The notes under the pieces: model-generated
What the model saw: the letters and a program-made list of their open reading frames with translations, nothing else
Database searches by the model: none
What the model was told of the DNA's origin: nothing
Made by a program: the position numbers and the translations under genes
Part shown: piece by piece, positions 50,055 through 60,365 of the stretch
How positions within the stretch are numbered: position 1 is the first letter of the stretch
Layout of the letters: each line of letters starts with the position of its first letter
From: Picochlorum sp. 'celeri'
Taxonomy: Eukaryota; Chlorophyta; Trebouxiophyceae
Assembly: GCA_010909725.1 (NCBI GenBank)
Contig: JAACMV010000011.1
Span: 248,001-312,000 of the forward strand
Reading direction: 5' to 3'
Length of the DNA: 64,000 nucleotides

Positions 50055-51161
50055 CTACTGTACCCAGTCTTTCGGTTGCCCGGAAAGCAATTCCAGGAGT
50101 TGCTCCTCTGGAGATCCCTCCTCTGGCACAACATTGTACTTCCATGCAATCAGAGGTGGAGCAGAGACCATAATGCTTTCTATCCTCCCTCCCTCTAAAC
50201 CAAACCTTACACCTCGATCATATAACAGATTGAATTCCAAGTAACGGCCTCGTCGCACCAGCTGCCAATCCCTCTCTCGATCAGATATTGGCAAACTTCG
50301 TCGCCTCTCTACAATAGGCATCCATGATGGAAGAATACCATACCCAACCCGCCTCACAAACTCCTCGACATTCTCAAATGAACTCGATTCTTGATCCAAA
50401 TCGTCGAAAAACAATCCACCTATCCCTCGATGCTCCTTCCTAGCAGGAATGTAAAAGTACTCGTCACACCATGTCTTGTACTGAGAGTACAGGGAATCAT
50501 CGTATTCATCACATAAACTCTTCCAATAGCCATGAAATTCTCTGAAATCATCTTCCTGTACATAAAATGGGGTCAAATCACATCCCCCTCCAAACCACCG
50601 CTGCCCACCAACCTCAAACACTCGAACATCAGCTCTCAGGGTTGGAATTGCTGGATGGGCAGAATGAAACACCAACGACATGGCAGCCGCAGAATATTCT
50701 TGTCCACCCCGCGGATCAATACAATCTCTTCCTCTACTACTCATCGATTGAGCTCTCGTTTCAGAGAGCACCCCGCGGATAATACTCACATTACTGGCAG
50801 CCTTTTCAACCACCTGCCCACCTTCCAACACCGCAGTCACACCATACCCAGATGACGAAGGAGATCGTTCCCACGAGTCCTTCTTGAATGTCTTCCCCGA
50901 CCCATCCATTGCCTCCGCCGTCTTGATAATATCCTGCTGCAGTTCAAGAACATACTCTTCAAAACTTCCTGGGACTCCTTTGTAATTAGTGGCGTGTACA
51001 CGCCATTTCAAAGGCCTTGTCCCACACATACTGCCTCTATCTACTACTGATGACGTTCTATGGCACTGTCGAGAAGGCATCGACGCTCTCGACGACAATC
51101 CACGCCTTCCATGACAACTGACAATTGACTCTACCCCTGGATATCCCATGCTCTGTACCAT
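50055..51161 (-). CDS. CPOX: Coproporphyrinogen III oxidase, oxygen-dependent, plastid
   Basis: 368 residues, one exon; transit peptide of about 60 residues. The HemF core is intact: FKKDSWERSPSSSGYGVTAV, GQEYSAAAMSLVFHSAHPAI, WFGGGCDLTPFYVQEDD, DEYFYIPARKEHRGIGGLFF and EFNLLYDRGVRFGLEGGRIE. It decarboxylates coproporphyrinogen III to protoporphyrinogen IX for heme and chlorophyll synthesis. The presence of a transit peptide and the plant-like sequence indicate the plastid enzyme. Confidence 0.96.
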   Translation of the reverse strand: MVQSMGYPGVESIVSCHGRRGLSSRASMPSRQCHRTSSVVDRGSMCGTRPLKWRVHATNYKGVPGSFEEYVLELQQDIIKTAEAMDGSGKTFKKDSWERSPSSSGYGVTAVLEGGQVVEKAASNVSIIRGVLSETRAQSMSSRGRDCIDPRGGQEYSAAAMSLVFHSAHPAIPTLRADVRVFEVGGQRWFGGGCDLTPFYVQEDDFREFHGYWKSLCDEYDDSLYSQYKTWCDEYFYIPARKEHRGIGGLFFDDLDQESSSFENVEEFVRRVGYGILPSWMPIVERRRSLPISDRERDWQLVRRGRYLEFNLLYDRGVRFGLEGGRIESIMVSAPPLIAWKYNVVPEEGSPEEQLLELLSGQPKDWVQ

Positions 51162-51393
51162 GGCCCCTCTCTATCACTGAATCCGAGAATTCTCCTGATA
51201 ATGAGTAAAATTCAAGTCAATCGTAGCAAGATACACCAGAATGATTCCCAGATCAGCCACAACGTTCACCATTCTGACTTTCTTTTCTCTCCTGATTCTC
51301 CTCTGAAATCTTTATGGTACCGATCGAACACCGCATCGTGTCGTTTTTTTCTTATTGGTTATTTTTACCGGATAAAAATTTTCTCAGAACACG

Positions 51394-51801
51394 ATGTTTG
51401 CTCTCAAGGGTGCTCCAGCTGCAACACATTCAGCTCGTCTCCGACACGTCCAATCTCTCGGTCCACAGACCTCCGTACAGCCCCTACGATCTGTACAAGG
51501 AAATCAACATCAATCTATTCATCGCGAGGATGGGATTGATCGACGTGGGGTGCTGAGGACCACAGGAGTTGTTGTATCTGTTGTAGGTATGGCTTTGTTG
51601 GATCCAAAAGCCTCGTATGCTCTGGGAAAATCGACCAAAGAGCTTGCAAAGGCTGCACGAGAGCGTCGAGAGAAGTTGAAGGAGACTGCTCGTTTGGTAA
51701 AGGAGAAGGGTACTGCCAAGGATGCCTTTGCGGCTTCAGATTACCAGGTGTCAGAGGAAGCCAAGACACCCAATGCTGTGAATAGAAGCAAAAAGGATTG
51801 A
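51394..51801 (+). CDS. Small thylakoid lumen protein with twin-arginine signal
   Basis: 135 residues, one exon. The N-terminus is a plastid transit peptide; near residue 49 a twin-arginine motif (DRRGVLRTTGVVVSVVGMAL) leads to a cleavage site after ASYA. The mature part is only about 60 residues, highly charged and helical (GKSTKELAKAARERREKLKE), ending KKD. Bipartite presequences with RR send folded proteins to the thylakoid lumen by the Tat route. The mature sequence is not one I recognise; a photosystem-associated small subunit is conceivable. Confidence 0.7.
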   Translation: MFALKGAPAATHSARLRHVQSLGPQTSVQPLRSVQGNQHQSIHREDGIDRRGVLRTTGVVVSVVGMALLDPKASYALGKSTKELAKAARERREKLKETARLVKEKGTAKDAFAASDYQVSEEAKTPNAVNRSKKD

Positions 51802-51959
51802 TATGGAAAAGAGTATTGAATGCATGTTGTATGAGAAGCAGAGCTGATTGATTGTCATCTTTTGTTCGATTGATGCTGTATTTTGACATTGTAAGACCGA
51901 GTTGATCTTCTCTTCAAAGGAATTCTCATGGTAATTCATCGCTGAGAAGGCGTGTTTGT

Positions 51960-53816
51960 ATGTCTGCTCATCCCTCCGTGTCATTCTCAATAAAATTATA
52001 CATCTATCTAAAGACAATGCGGGGTGTTCGACGGGCGATGGCAGCACTCTGCGTGCTGAGCCAAACACCAACAGCAACAATACAAGTGGACCCAACACTG
52101 GAAAAGAAGTCTGAAGCAAAGGATAGCAAGGCCGCAGTGCTACATTTCGTAAAAAATAGCGATGAAGATGAATCTGTTGAGAATGGCAAAGGTGCAGTTG
52201 GATGGCAGGTGGGTCGCTTGGCCATGGACATGGTCAGGAATGCTGTTCTGACGACTGCGTCGTGCAAAGCGAGAGACAATGGGGATGGGAAAGGGAACCA
52301 TGTGACAAAAATGTACGTAGAAAAGGTTGCAAAGGATATTTGGAGCGAGATGGATGAGTATGTTCATAGAAGGGCAAGTCAACTTGGGAGTGAGACTCTG
52401 TTCAACTCCAAGGTGGATTTGCCTGTAGTTTCTGTGACGGGGAATAGATTCAAGGTATCGTTTTATATACCGAGTGTGTTGGATGTGAGGAGTATACGTC
52501 GAGGGGTGCGTGAGGCTGTGCGTGGTAGTTCTCAGCGTTCTATATCATTGTCAGAAGAGCAAACAACTGGGCCTTCTGGGAGGGCGAGTACTGTGAGGAT
52601 TCAATCCTCGTCCAGTGGGAAGATGGTTATCAGTATTCTAGAGCCATTTTCAAAGGATGAGTATGCGACAGTGGAGTTTGAAGGTGATCTTCAGCAGAGC
52701 AGTGTGGATATCATGTCAGAGGCAATGAGGTCAGTCTTGAGGACAGGAGGGGGCTGGCGGGGAAATTCGTTTGATCGCATACCTGGTGGAGGAAGAATGT
52801 GGCAGATGGAAGATGAGATGGGTTCGTTGGAGGATATGATTCGAATGTTTTTGGAAAAGGGGATGATGGATGTGCCATTCTTCCAGCAGGATGAAGAAGA
52901 GATGCGGCGTGGAGCGCCGCCATATCAGCGTCATCATAGTGAAACAGAAAGCAGCCAGGATGGGGTGGCGGAGCGACTTCGATCCATGGGATGCCAGGTG
53001 TTCTTCCCAGAAGCTCACAGTCAGGAGAACAATGGTCATACGGATTGGGGGCAGCTCGCTGGGTATGAATTGCAGAAGAAGGCCATCGAGGAGAATTTAT
53101 TGTTGCCTTTGAGGAAACCTGATGTGTATGATCAGGTTGCGAGAAAGACTCGGGAACACTATTCTAGCAATCGCCCAAGGGCTGTTCTGTTCACTGGCCC
53201 CCCTGGGTGTGGTAAAACGAGCAGTGCACGGATCATTGCGAAGCAAGCAAGTGTTCCATTGGTATATATTCCTCTCGAGGCATTGGCGTCAAAATGGTAT
53301 GGAGAGAGTGAGAAGAAATTATCAGAAGCTTTGAAATTGACGGATGAATTAGAAGAGGGCGCTGTATTGTTTCTAGATGAGTTGGATTCTCTTGCCACGA
53401 GCCGAGGGTCAGATATGCATGAGGCAACAAGAAGAACTCTAGGTGTCTTGTTGAGGCATTTGGATGGTTTCGATCTGTCCAAAAGAACAGTAATCATCGG
53501 TGCAACGAATAGGCCTGAAGATTTAGACGCTGCTCTGCAGAGTAGATTTTCCACCACAATACATTTTGGGCTACCGTCGGAGGAATGTAGAAGAGGTATT
53601 CTGAAGCAATATGCAAAGCAGTTGAAAGAAGGAGAGATCAAACAGCTTGCAGCAATCACACAAGGGCTGAGTGGAAGGGATTTGAGGGATATCTGTGAAG
53701 TCGCCGAGAGGCAGTGGGCAACAATGATTATTCATGGTGATGCACCTTCTGAATCATTACCACCCCTCGACGTATACCTGACTAGCGTCAAAGCGCGCAA
53801 GGAGAGCTTCATGTGA
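51960..53816 (+). CDS. Mitochondrial AAA ATPase (At4g04180-like)
   Basis: 618 residues, one exon; the ATG at 52017 is an alternative that starts a better presequence (MRGVRRAMAALCVLSQ). The N-terminal 360 residues have no named domain. The AAA module begins LAGYELQKKAIEENLLLPLR, with Walker A GPPGCGKT, Walker B VLFLDELDS, sensor 1 IIGATNRPEDLD, and SGRDLRDICEVAERQWATMI. The spacing and wording match the single-ring plant mitochondrial AAA protein represented by Arabidopsis At4g04180, whose substrate is unknown. Confidence 0.88.
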   Translation: MSAHPSVSFSIKLYIYLKTMRGVRRAMAALCVLSQTPTATIQVDPTLEKKSEAKDSKAAVLHFVKNSDEDESVENGKGAVGWQVGRLAMDMVRNAVLTTASCKARDNGDGKGNHVTKMYVEKVAKDIWSEMDEYVHRRASQLGSETLFNSKVDLPVVSVTGNRFKVSFYIPSVLDVRSIRRGVREAVRGSSQRSISLSEEQTTGPSGRASTVRIQSSSSGKMVISILEPFSKDEYATVEFEGDLQQSSVDIMSEAMRSVLRTGGGWRGNSFDRIPGGGRMWQMEDEMGSLEDMIRMFLEKGMMDVPFFQQDEEEMRRGAPPYQRHHSETESSQDGVAERLRSMGCQVFFPEAHSQENNGHTDWGQLAGYELQKKAIEENLLLPLRKPDVYDQVARKTREHYSSNRPRAVLFTGPPGCGKTSSARIIAKQASVPLVYIPLEALASKWYGESEKKLSEALKLTDELEEGAVLFLDELDSLATSRGSDMHEATRRTLGVLLRHLDGFDLSKRTVIIGATNRPEDLDAALQSRFSTTIHFGLPSEECRRGILKQYAKQLKEGEIKQLAAITQGLSGRDLRDICEVAERQWATMIIHGDAPSESLPPLDVYLTSVKARKESFM

Positions 53817-54152
53817 GGTGCATTCCTCCAACTCGGGTGGGGGCGCCCATTTCAAAGGTGGCGCCTTCACATAACGGTTGCCCAACAGCGCATCATTGCC
53901 CACATAGGATTGACACCCACGTGAGATACAATAGACCAAATACATTGAATCAAATACTCACAGATATTTTGTAAGATAATTTATGAGCACCTATAGAGGA
54001 ATAGAGTCGGCAAGATGAGCTCTTCCCCCTCTATCCCGCGGCTTGTTGCTCAGGGTTCACTGCACTCGCCCGATCTCATCCAGACAGATACGACCTGGAA
54101 CCTAATTGTACGATATAGTTCATATATGTATTTGTTATAAAGTCGAGGCTTT
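53817..54152. other. Intergenic upstream of the GATA factor
   Basis: 336 bp between genes on the same strand. No gene, RNA or repeat recognised. Confidence 0.6.
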
Positions 54153-55713
54153 ATGGATGTCTGCGCATTCTTGAGAGAGTTCGGGGACCAACTACCTCGC
54201 ACCGTCTGTGCAATGCAGAGTCCTGACTCAGCAGTGGTGGAGAAAGAATCCCACGGGGAGGCCATAAAAAATTGTTTTGATGATCTTGAAAAGGAAATCA
54301 AGGTGCGATTGGATCCCATGTCGACGCAGAGTGAAGAAACCCTCTACACGTACCCACAATCGTGACGCGCTATCACCTGTAATTGCAGTCGTCAAGTGGA
54401 CATGGATCAGCAAAGCCTCCAATCTACAAGAAAAATAATACAATTGAAAAGAAACCTTCTTTGGGGCAGATGCCCTCCGTTGGAGCCCATCCCCTCGACG
54501 TCCAGCAGGGTGGGCAACCGTCGAGACAGACAAGTCTCGGTGCTGACTTTGGACTCTTGCGAACAAAGACATCAAGTGGATCACAAAACGTGTTTAACGA
54601 GGTATTAGATCAGGTATGTGTAAGGGTCGTGGGTGTTCAGTGGTTGGAAAGGAATCAGGAGGTTGTGTGTCTCTGCAGTTGACAAGCCAGGAAGAAAGCC
54701 TACCTCGCCAGGCATCTTTATATACACTTCCATCGATGACATTTTTGGAAAGTTTACTGGATGAAATGGACAGTAGAAATACGAGTCAAGGTATTTTACC
54801 ACCCGAGCCACCGTTGTATTGGCCAGTGGAATGTTTTGATTTGCCAGAATTAGACCTGCCTGCCAATGGGGTGGAAACATTGGAACAGCTAGGCCTCCAG
54901 TCTCCTCAGATGCCTCGACCGAAAGAAGCATACAGTTGCCCAGCGATACATAATAACTCTTCAAATGACAGCATCAAATATGACAGAGATGTCGATGGTG
55001 GCCAACCCCCGTCCAGTCCATTCATGGGAATACCATATGCTCCAACTGCTGGAAGTGCAGCTCCAAGTCCACAAAAGGCTTCGCAAAGCCAGAAGAGACA
55101 GCAAAGTTCATCATTTGAAGACGACGAGGAAGAATATTTAGAGTATTTGAAGACATCAATGCAGACGAGCAAAAGTGGAAGGTGCAGAAAGGTGGCAAAT
55201 TTTGTTGCTGGACAGAAGAGGAAATCACATGCGATCAGCCAGTTTTCTGCACCGGCCGAGTATGGAAGCAGAAAGAGTTTGTCAGGTGTCTCACATCAGA
55301 CAAAGACACTTCAAGGAGAGGCAGAGGTTGCATCTGCACATCTGAAGAAGACTCAGAAGGGTATGTGCACTGTTTCTTGTTGTCGTATGTGAATGTTGCC
55401 CATTACCTTGGTACCAATATCATATCATCAGAATATCACCCTCATGCTGTGTTGTGTATGACATGCAGTCCGAAAAGGAAAAGCTACCGTGTGCTTGAAC
55501 TGTGGATCTACTGAGACTCCTCAATGGCGCTGTGGCCCTCTTGGCCCAAGAACCCTGTGCAACGCATGTGGTGTGCGTTACAAGAAGGGACTGCCTCTGT
55601 CCTGTTGGCCATTGAGAAATGGCATGATTTTACCCCCTGGAGCAGAATTACCTCCAAATATTATTGTGCCAGAAGGTATGACTATTGTTACACAGCCAGC
55701 TCGACAATATTAA
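54153..55713 (+). CDS. Plant-type GATA zinc-finger transcription factor
   Basis: Four exons, 54153-54302, 54389-54613, 54679-55360 and 55469-55713 (introns 86, 65 and 108 bp), give 433 residues. The last exon encodes a single C-x2-C-x18-C-x2-C finger, [20 protein letters not shown] and [12 protein letters not shown], the plant IVb-type spacing. The long N-terminal part is Ser/Gln-rich. Two short motifs, SRQTSLG and PRQASLY, look like basophilic kinase sites (RQxSL), and [13 protein letters not shown] is an acidic helix. GATA factors of this type control light and nitrogen responses in plants. Confidence 0.92.
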
Positions 55714-55755
55714 AATAGTATTTGATGCATTTTTGCCACCATAGAGATTTATTGA

Positions 55756-57663
55756 TCATAAAAAGCCAGTTCTTTGGGCACCCCAAATAAAGATGAAGCC
55801 CAAAATTCTGCAACCAATTGTAATGCATAACAATATAACCAAGTTGACACCAGAACTGAGTCCATTATCAATGGAGCTGGGAAGCAATTCACTCCCTGGA
55901 ACAGTTTCCCCAAGCGTGCAGCCATTTCCAGTCTCACATACAAAATCTGTCGAGTCAAACTGACTGATTCCGATTGCCGCAAATGCGTACGTGAGATATG
56001 ACATTTTTCCAACCCAGCGGAAGTACACGGGAACATCTGATACCAAAAACCCGGAGAAGGACAAGAGAATGAGGAGGACAAATGTCAGCGCAAGTGTTGC
56101 ATACGTGGAATTTTTTGTGACAGCGGCACACATGACCCCAATAGACTCTGATGTGATTTGGAACAAGGCATAGGCCGCCAAGTATATAAAGACATTGCTC
56201 ACTGTAATTGTATAGCCGACCATAAAGTATGCAATGAGTCCAAAGAATAACGTTTGCAAACATTGCAAGGGAATACCAACGATTGCCTTGGCAAGATACC
56301 AACTCCACACACGGTACATGGCCTGGCCACACTCTCGTCTCAAAAGCACCCTCTCTCTATCCCACACAGTCACAGCTGTATACGAAGGAGTAAACGAAAG
56401 AACTGCCATTCCAAACCAAATCGATGCCAATCTATCCTGTACTCCCGTTTCTATACTATTATTCAATTGCAGATACATGAGACCAATGAAAATCCCCATG
56501 AATGCATACTGTGCCGTCTCGCTGACAACCATGGCTGGATTTCGAAAGTACATTCTCAGATTACGTTCAGATAAAATTTTTGTTTGATACCATCCTGGGG
56601 CATTCGGACCCTCAGTGGGAGTCACCTGGTCATCAGATGAATCACCTGCTGCAACTGACTTTTTGGTGTCCTGTACTTCCACATCCTTTGCCAACTCGGA
56701 TTCCTTCTCTTGTTGCGCTGCTAGGAGCTCAATCTTTGATGTATCTTGAAGTTCATGGATGAAATAATCAGTAGGGTTCATAAATTGTGGGCAGGTCAAC
56801 CCAGCTCTACTGAAAAATCCGACAGCATCAGACCATGCTCCACCAAACACAAGCATTCCATCAGCCAACAGCATAAAATCTACGAATTTGGCGGTAATCA
56901 GAGAATTCGGCTGATGAATCGTCAAAGTAACCGTCCTCCCTCTTGAACACAAATCATCCAGAAGCTCAATCAGTGACACGGCCATTTCAGAATCCAGCCC
57001 AGAGGTGGGCTCATCCAAAAATATTGCCACAGGATCCTTCACCAGTTCGATACCGATAGACACGCGTCGCTTTTGGCCACCAGATATCCCCTTAATCCCA
57101 ACCAACTCATCTCCAATCAACGTATTGCGACACGTCGTTAACCCCAGCTCGTTCAAAATGTGATCCACCTTGGCAACCTTTTCCTTCTTGGTAATTGACA
57201 TGGGCAACTTTAGCAACGCACTCGTCATCACAGCCTCTCGAACTGTAGCACTAGATAATAAAACATCATTCTGTAACACGTAACAACTCCTCCGACGGAA
57301 ATCTGATGCATTCCTTGGGGCCCCATTCACAAGGATATCACCTTCAATTTTCCCTCCAGACATGAAATTACACGCCAGAATATCCAGCAACTACACATCA
57401 TTGTATGATGTTATGATTGATGGAATTGCAATATCCCCATGGCAACCACATACCGTCGTCTTTCCAGCACCACTGCTTCCCATGATGGCTTGTAACCTCC
57501 CAGGCACACATGCCCCGGAAATACCTTTGAGAATGTACTTTCGTTTCGCACTCTTATCCGGTCCCTTCTCTTGCACACTGTATTTTATGTCATTGAAATT
57601 AATTGTAAAGCTCCCGTGGACATCGAGAGTTTTCGGAGAGCCATCTCCGTTGGCGGTTGCCAT
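55756..57663 (-). CDS. ABCG (White/WBC) half transporter
   Basis: Exons 57663-57454 and 57390-55756 over a 63-bp intron (GTATGT to GTGTAG), splicing just after the Walker A Lys-Thr-Thr, give 614 residues. The ATPase comes first: GSSGAGKTT, signature GISGGQKRRVSIGIEL, Walker B PVAIFLDEPTSGLDSE, and TIHQPN. Six membrane segments follow, including LRMYFRNPAMVVSETAQYAF and FGLIAYFMVGYTITVSNVFI. Half transporters dimerise and export lipids, sterols or hormones. The in-frame TTG before the ATG at 57663 is not a start. The stop is 42 bp from the GATA gene's. Confidence 0.95.
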
Positions 57664-57825
57664 GGCTGGCAATGAAATGCGCTGCAAATGCCTCTACTCT
57701 GGCAACCAGATTTTACAACTCTATATGAAAATCTTATTTTGAATTCGATCGACTCCTGTTCTGAATGGCCAATTTTCCTTGACATGCTGATGGCATATGC
57801 CATTCAATGAAAATGAACAATGACA

Positions 57826-58910
57826 CTAGTACTCCTCCTCCATCATTGGCTCCTCCTCTTCTTCCACCTCAGAAGCAGCGGTAAAGGCAGTCAACACACT
57901 GAGCTTCTTATCAACCTCGGCCTGCTTGGATGGAGACATACCACCATCAATCAGTTTATTGAGTCGGCTGATTTCCTTTTCAACATATGCAGCACCCTTG
58001 TCAGCAACCTTTTGCATATACTTGATATACAACTCTCCATTACTCTTGATGCTTCCACTCAGTCCTTCCACAAACTTTTTGGCATCATCAACCAGCGCAC
58101 CAGCGTCACTGGCTTCAGCTTGGATCAGCTTTTGAGCAATATCGGTGAGCTCTTCAATTCGAGCATACGCTGCATCCTTTTTCAATTCACTCTTAATGAA
58201 ATCCATCATGCCAACAGAGGTCCTTGGACCATTGTATCTGCAATACATTTACAGAAAAATACAGGTATTATTTGAGAATCGTGTCTCCTCCTAGTACTCT
58301 GTATTAAAAAAAAACAGTCACGTACGGTCTTGCATCCACCTCTGATTTTCCTCGTGGAAGCCACATGATTGTTGGAAATCCTTGCACACCATAGATGGAC
58401 CCCAGCTCGTGGTATTTATCGGCATTCACCTATAATGCATATATGTAATTCATCTTAAAAAACCATCTATCGACGCACACACTCCAACTCTGTCCTGTTA
58501 CAACCTACCTTGGCAATGACAACCTGGTCAGCAAGAGAAGGCTCTTGCAAGTATGCTCCACCCAATGTCTTCATCTCTGGGACCAAACTCTTGCAGTGTC
58601 CACACCTGTATCAGATAACATAGAGATGATGATGATATCCTGTCATCACATGCATAGTGATCCAGTCGTCTTCACGTACCATGGTGCATAAAACTCCACA
58701 AGTGCAGCCTTTCTGCCGTTGAGCACAGTCTTGAAATTGTCAATCGCTGCGAGCAGGAAAGATGATGCATTTATTAACATGTAAAAATGCAACATATAAA
58801 CCCATCAACGTACTCAAATCAAGAACTCCAGGAATAGATTCTCCTGGATCATTGCAGCGCACAGTGCCGATCAGAGCAACGGCAAGGAGCAATCCAATGA
58901 ACGATTTCAT
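57826..58910 (-). CDS. Protein disulfide isomerase, one thioredoxin domain plus ERp29-like domain
   Basis: Five exons, 58910-58814, 58746-58680, 58605-58509, 58429-58326 and 58237-57826 (introns 67, 74, 79 and 88 bp), give 258 residues. Signal peptide MKSFIGLLLAVALIGTVRC; thioredoxin domain with [20 protein letters not shown] (Cys56 and Cys59) and VQGFPTIMWLPRG. The C-terminal half is an all-helical ERp29 D-type domain (AQKLIQAEASDAGALVDDAK, YIKYMQKVADKGAAYVEKEI). This is one thioredoxin unit short of plant PDIL2-1. The protein ends in acidic EEEEEPMMEEEY with no KDEL-type signal. Confidence 0.92.
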
Positions 58911-58949
58911 GATTTTTATATTTTAAATTAAAATGTACTAGTACTTGTG

Positions 58950-60185
58950 TTACTGCTGCTGAGATATGATGTCAATCAGATCCTGGCGAGAGACGAGTCC
59001 TGATGATTGGATGGCCATTTCCTGGACATCGTAGCCCCGTCGAACAATCACCTTTTTAGTTCCATTGCTCTCCTCTGCCTTTGCCAGATAGATTTCTACA
59101 TTCTGCGAGGATGCTCTGCTTTGCAGTCGAGGTCCTAGGGTGACGTTTTGAACTCCCTGGACTGTTTCCAACAGAGATTTGAGTTTCACAGCATCCTCCA
59201 AATCCCCAAGAAGTGGTCTCATGTCTGAAGACGCGTCAAAGGTTGTTCGAGACTCTTCTTCAGTCAATCCATGTGCATTCTGTGCAGTAGTAGTAGTATC
59301 TAGGAGACTATCTAGAGTCTCAAGCAATGGGTTGGGCGTTGTTCTCTTGAATGACAGGAAGATGTGCTTCTTTGGGATATCTACATGGATGACTTTCGCC
59401 TTGAGTGTGTCTCCTGGAGAAATACGGGGCCTTTCTGCATCCCACGATACTTCAGTTGTATACACAAGTCCTAGAACAGAGACTTGGGTGTTGGAAACTT
59501 GGTCGTGTATGGCAAAGTCAACAAAGACACCAAAGTCCCTCACATTTCTGACATGTGCATCCACAATATTCCCCACCTGCTGGGACACTTGCTTGAGAAT
59601 AGACTCTGTCAGTGGCGCTGTTTGATTCTGTCTCTTCACTCTCTCTGTAAAGATGACACGGCCGGCCTCTTCATCAACTGACATGACTGCCACATGAAGC
59701 ACACTTCCAGTCAACACATGCATGCCAGCTTTGCGGACTTTGGCATCCTCTGTAGAACCTCCAATCACTCGCTGAGCTTGTTTCTGTGCATCTGATACCT
59801 TGAATTTATGTTCCTTGCTCAACTGATTGAACGGAACAAACCCTGTCACGCCCTTGGCTTGGACAAGAACACCACTGGCATTCACCTGCCACACTGTGGC
59901 CTCTACAATTCGCTGCTCTCTTTCGAATACTTTTGCTCTGGATACGTTTGCTTGCTTCTTCATCTGTTTCGCATCTGATTCTTGCGTCTTTGCCTCCAAT
60001 GGCTCTGGCTCCTCAGCAACCTGTGCCGCCTCTGGATTCAAAAGAGAGTCAAATGCATCATATGTTGGTGGCTCAACAGGTTCCTCTTGTTCTACAATAG
60101 GTTTCTTTTCTTCAACTACAAGAGGCTCTGATGAGCGTTCCTGCATCAAGACATGAGCATGGTCAACGACCTCGGAAATCTCCAT
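58950..60185 (-). CDS. S1 RNA-binding-domain protein, possibly plastid
   Basis: 411 residues, one exon. An acidic Glu/Pro-rich N-terminus (EEKKPIVEQEEPVEPP) precedes a first S1 domain (IVEATVWQVNASGVLVQAKG, TGFVPFNQLS) and a second (VGNIVDAHVRNVRDFGVFVD, GDTLKAKVIHVDIPKKHIFL, SFKRT). The C-terminal 110 residues have no named fold. It resembles organellar S1-domain translation or RNA-processing factors, but there is no obvious transit peptide, so either a short 5' exon is missing or it acts in the cytosol. The gene ends 39 bp before the PDI start on the same strand. Confidence 0.7.
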   Translation of the reverse strand: MEISEVVDHAHVLMQERSSEPLVVEEKKPIVEQEEPVEPPTYDAFDSLLNPEAAQVAEEPEPLEAKTQESDAKQMKKQANVSRAKVFEREQRIVEATVWQVNASGVLVQAKGVTGFVPFNQLSKEHKFKVSDAQKQAQRVIGGSTEDAKVRKAGMHVLTGSVLHVAVMSVDEEAGRVIFTERVKRQNQTAPLTESILKQVSQQVGNIVDAHVRNVRDFGVFVDFAIHDQVSNTQVSVLGLVYTTEVSWDAERPRISPGDTLKAKVIHVDIPKKHIFLSFKRTTPNPLLETLDSLLDTTTTAQNAHGLTEEESRTTFDASSDMRPLLGDLEDAVKLKSLLETVQGVQNVTLGPRLQSRASSQNVEIYLAKAEESNGTKKVIVRRGYDVQEMAIQSSGLVSRQDLIDIISQQQ

Positions 60186-60365
60186 GAGAAGAAGAAGAAG
60201 AAGACAAAGTCATCATCATCCCTCCCACAAGAGATGAAAAAAAAAACGCGTCCAAATGAAATCGCATGTCATCCCTCCCAACCACACATCCCATCACATT
60301 CAAATATTTAAGTAGAGGTCCAATTATATTGGTTATACATTGGATAGCACGGGGACGTTGCGGTC

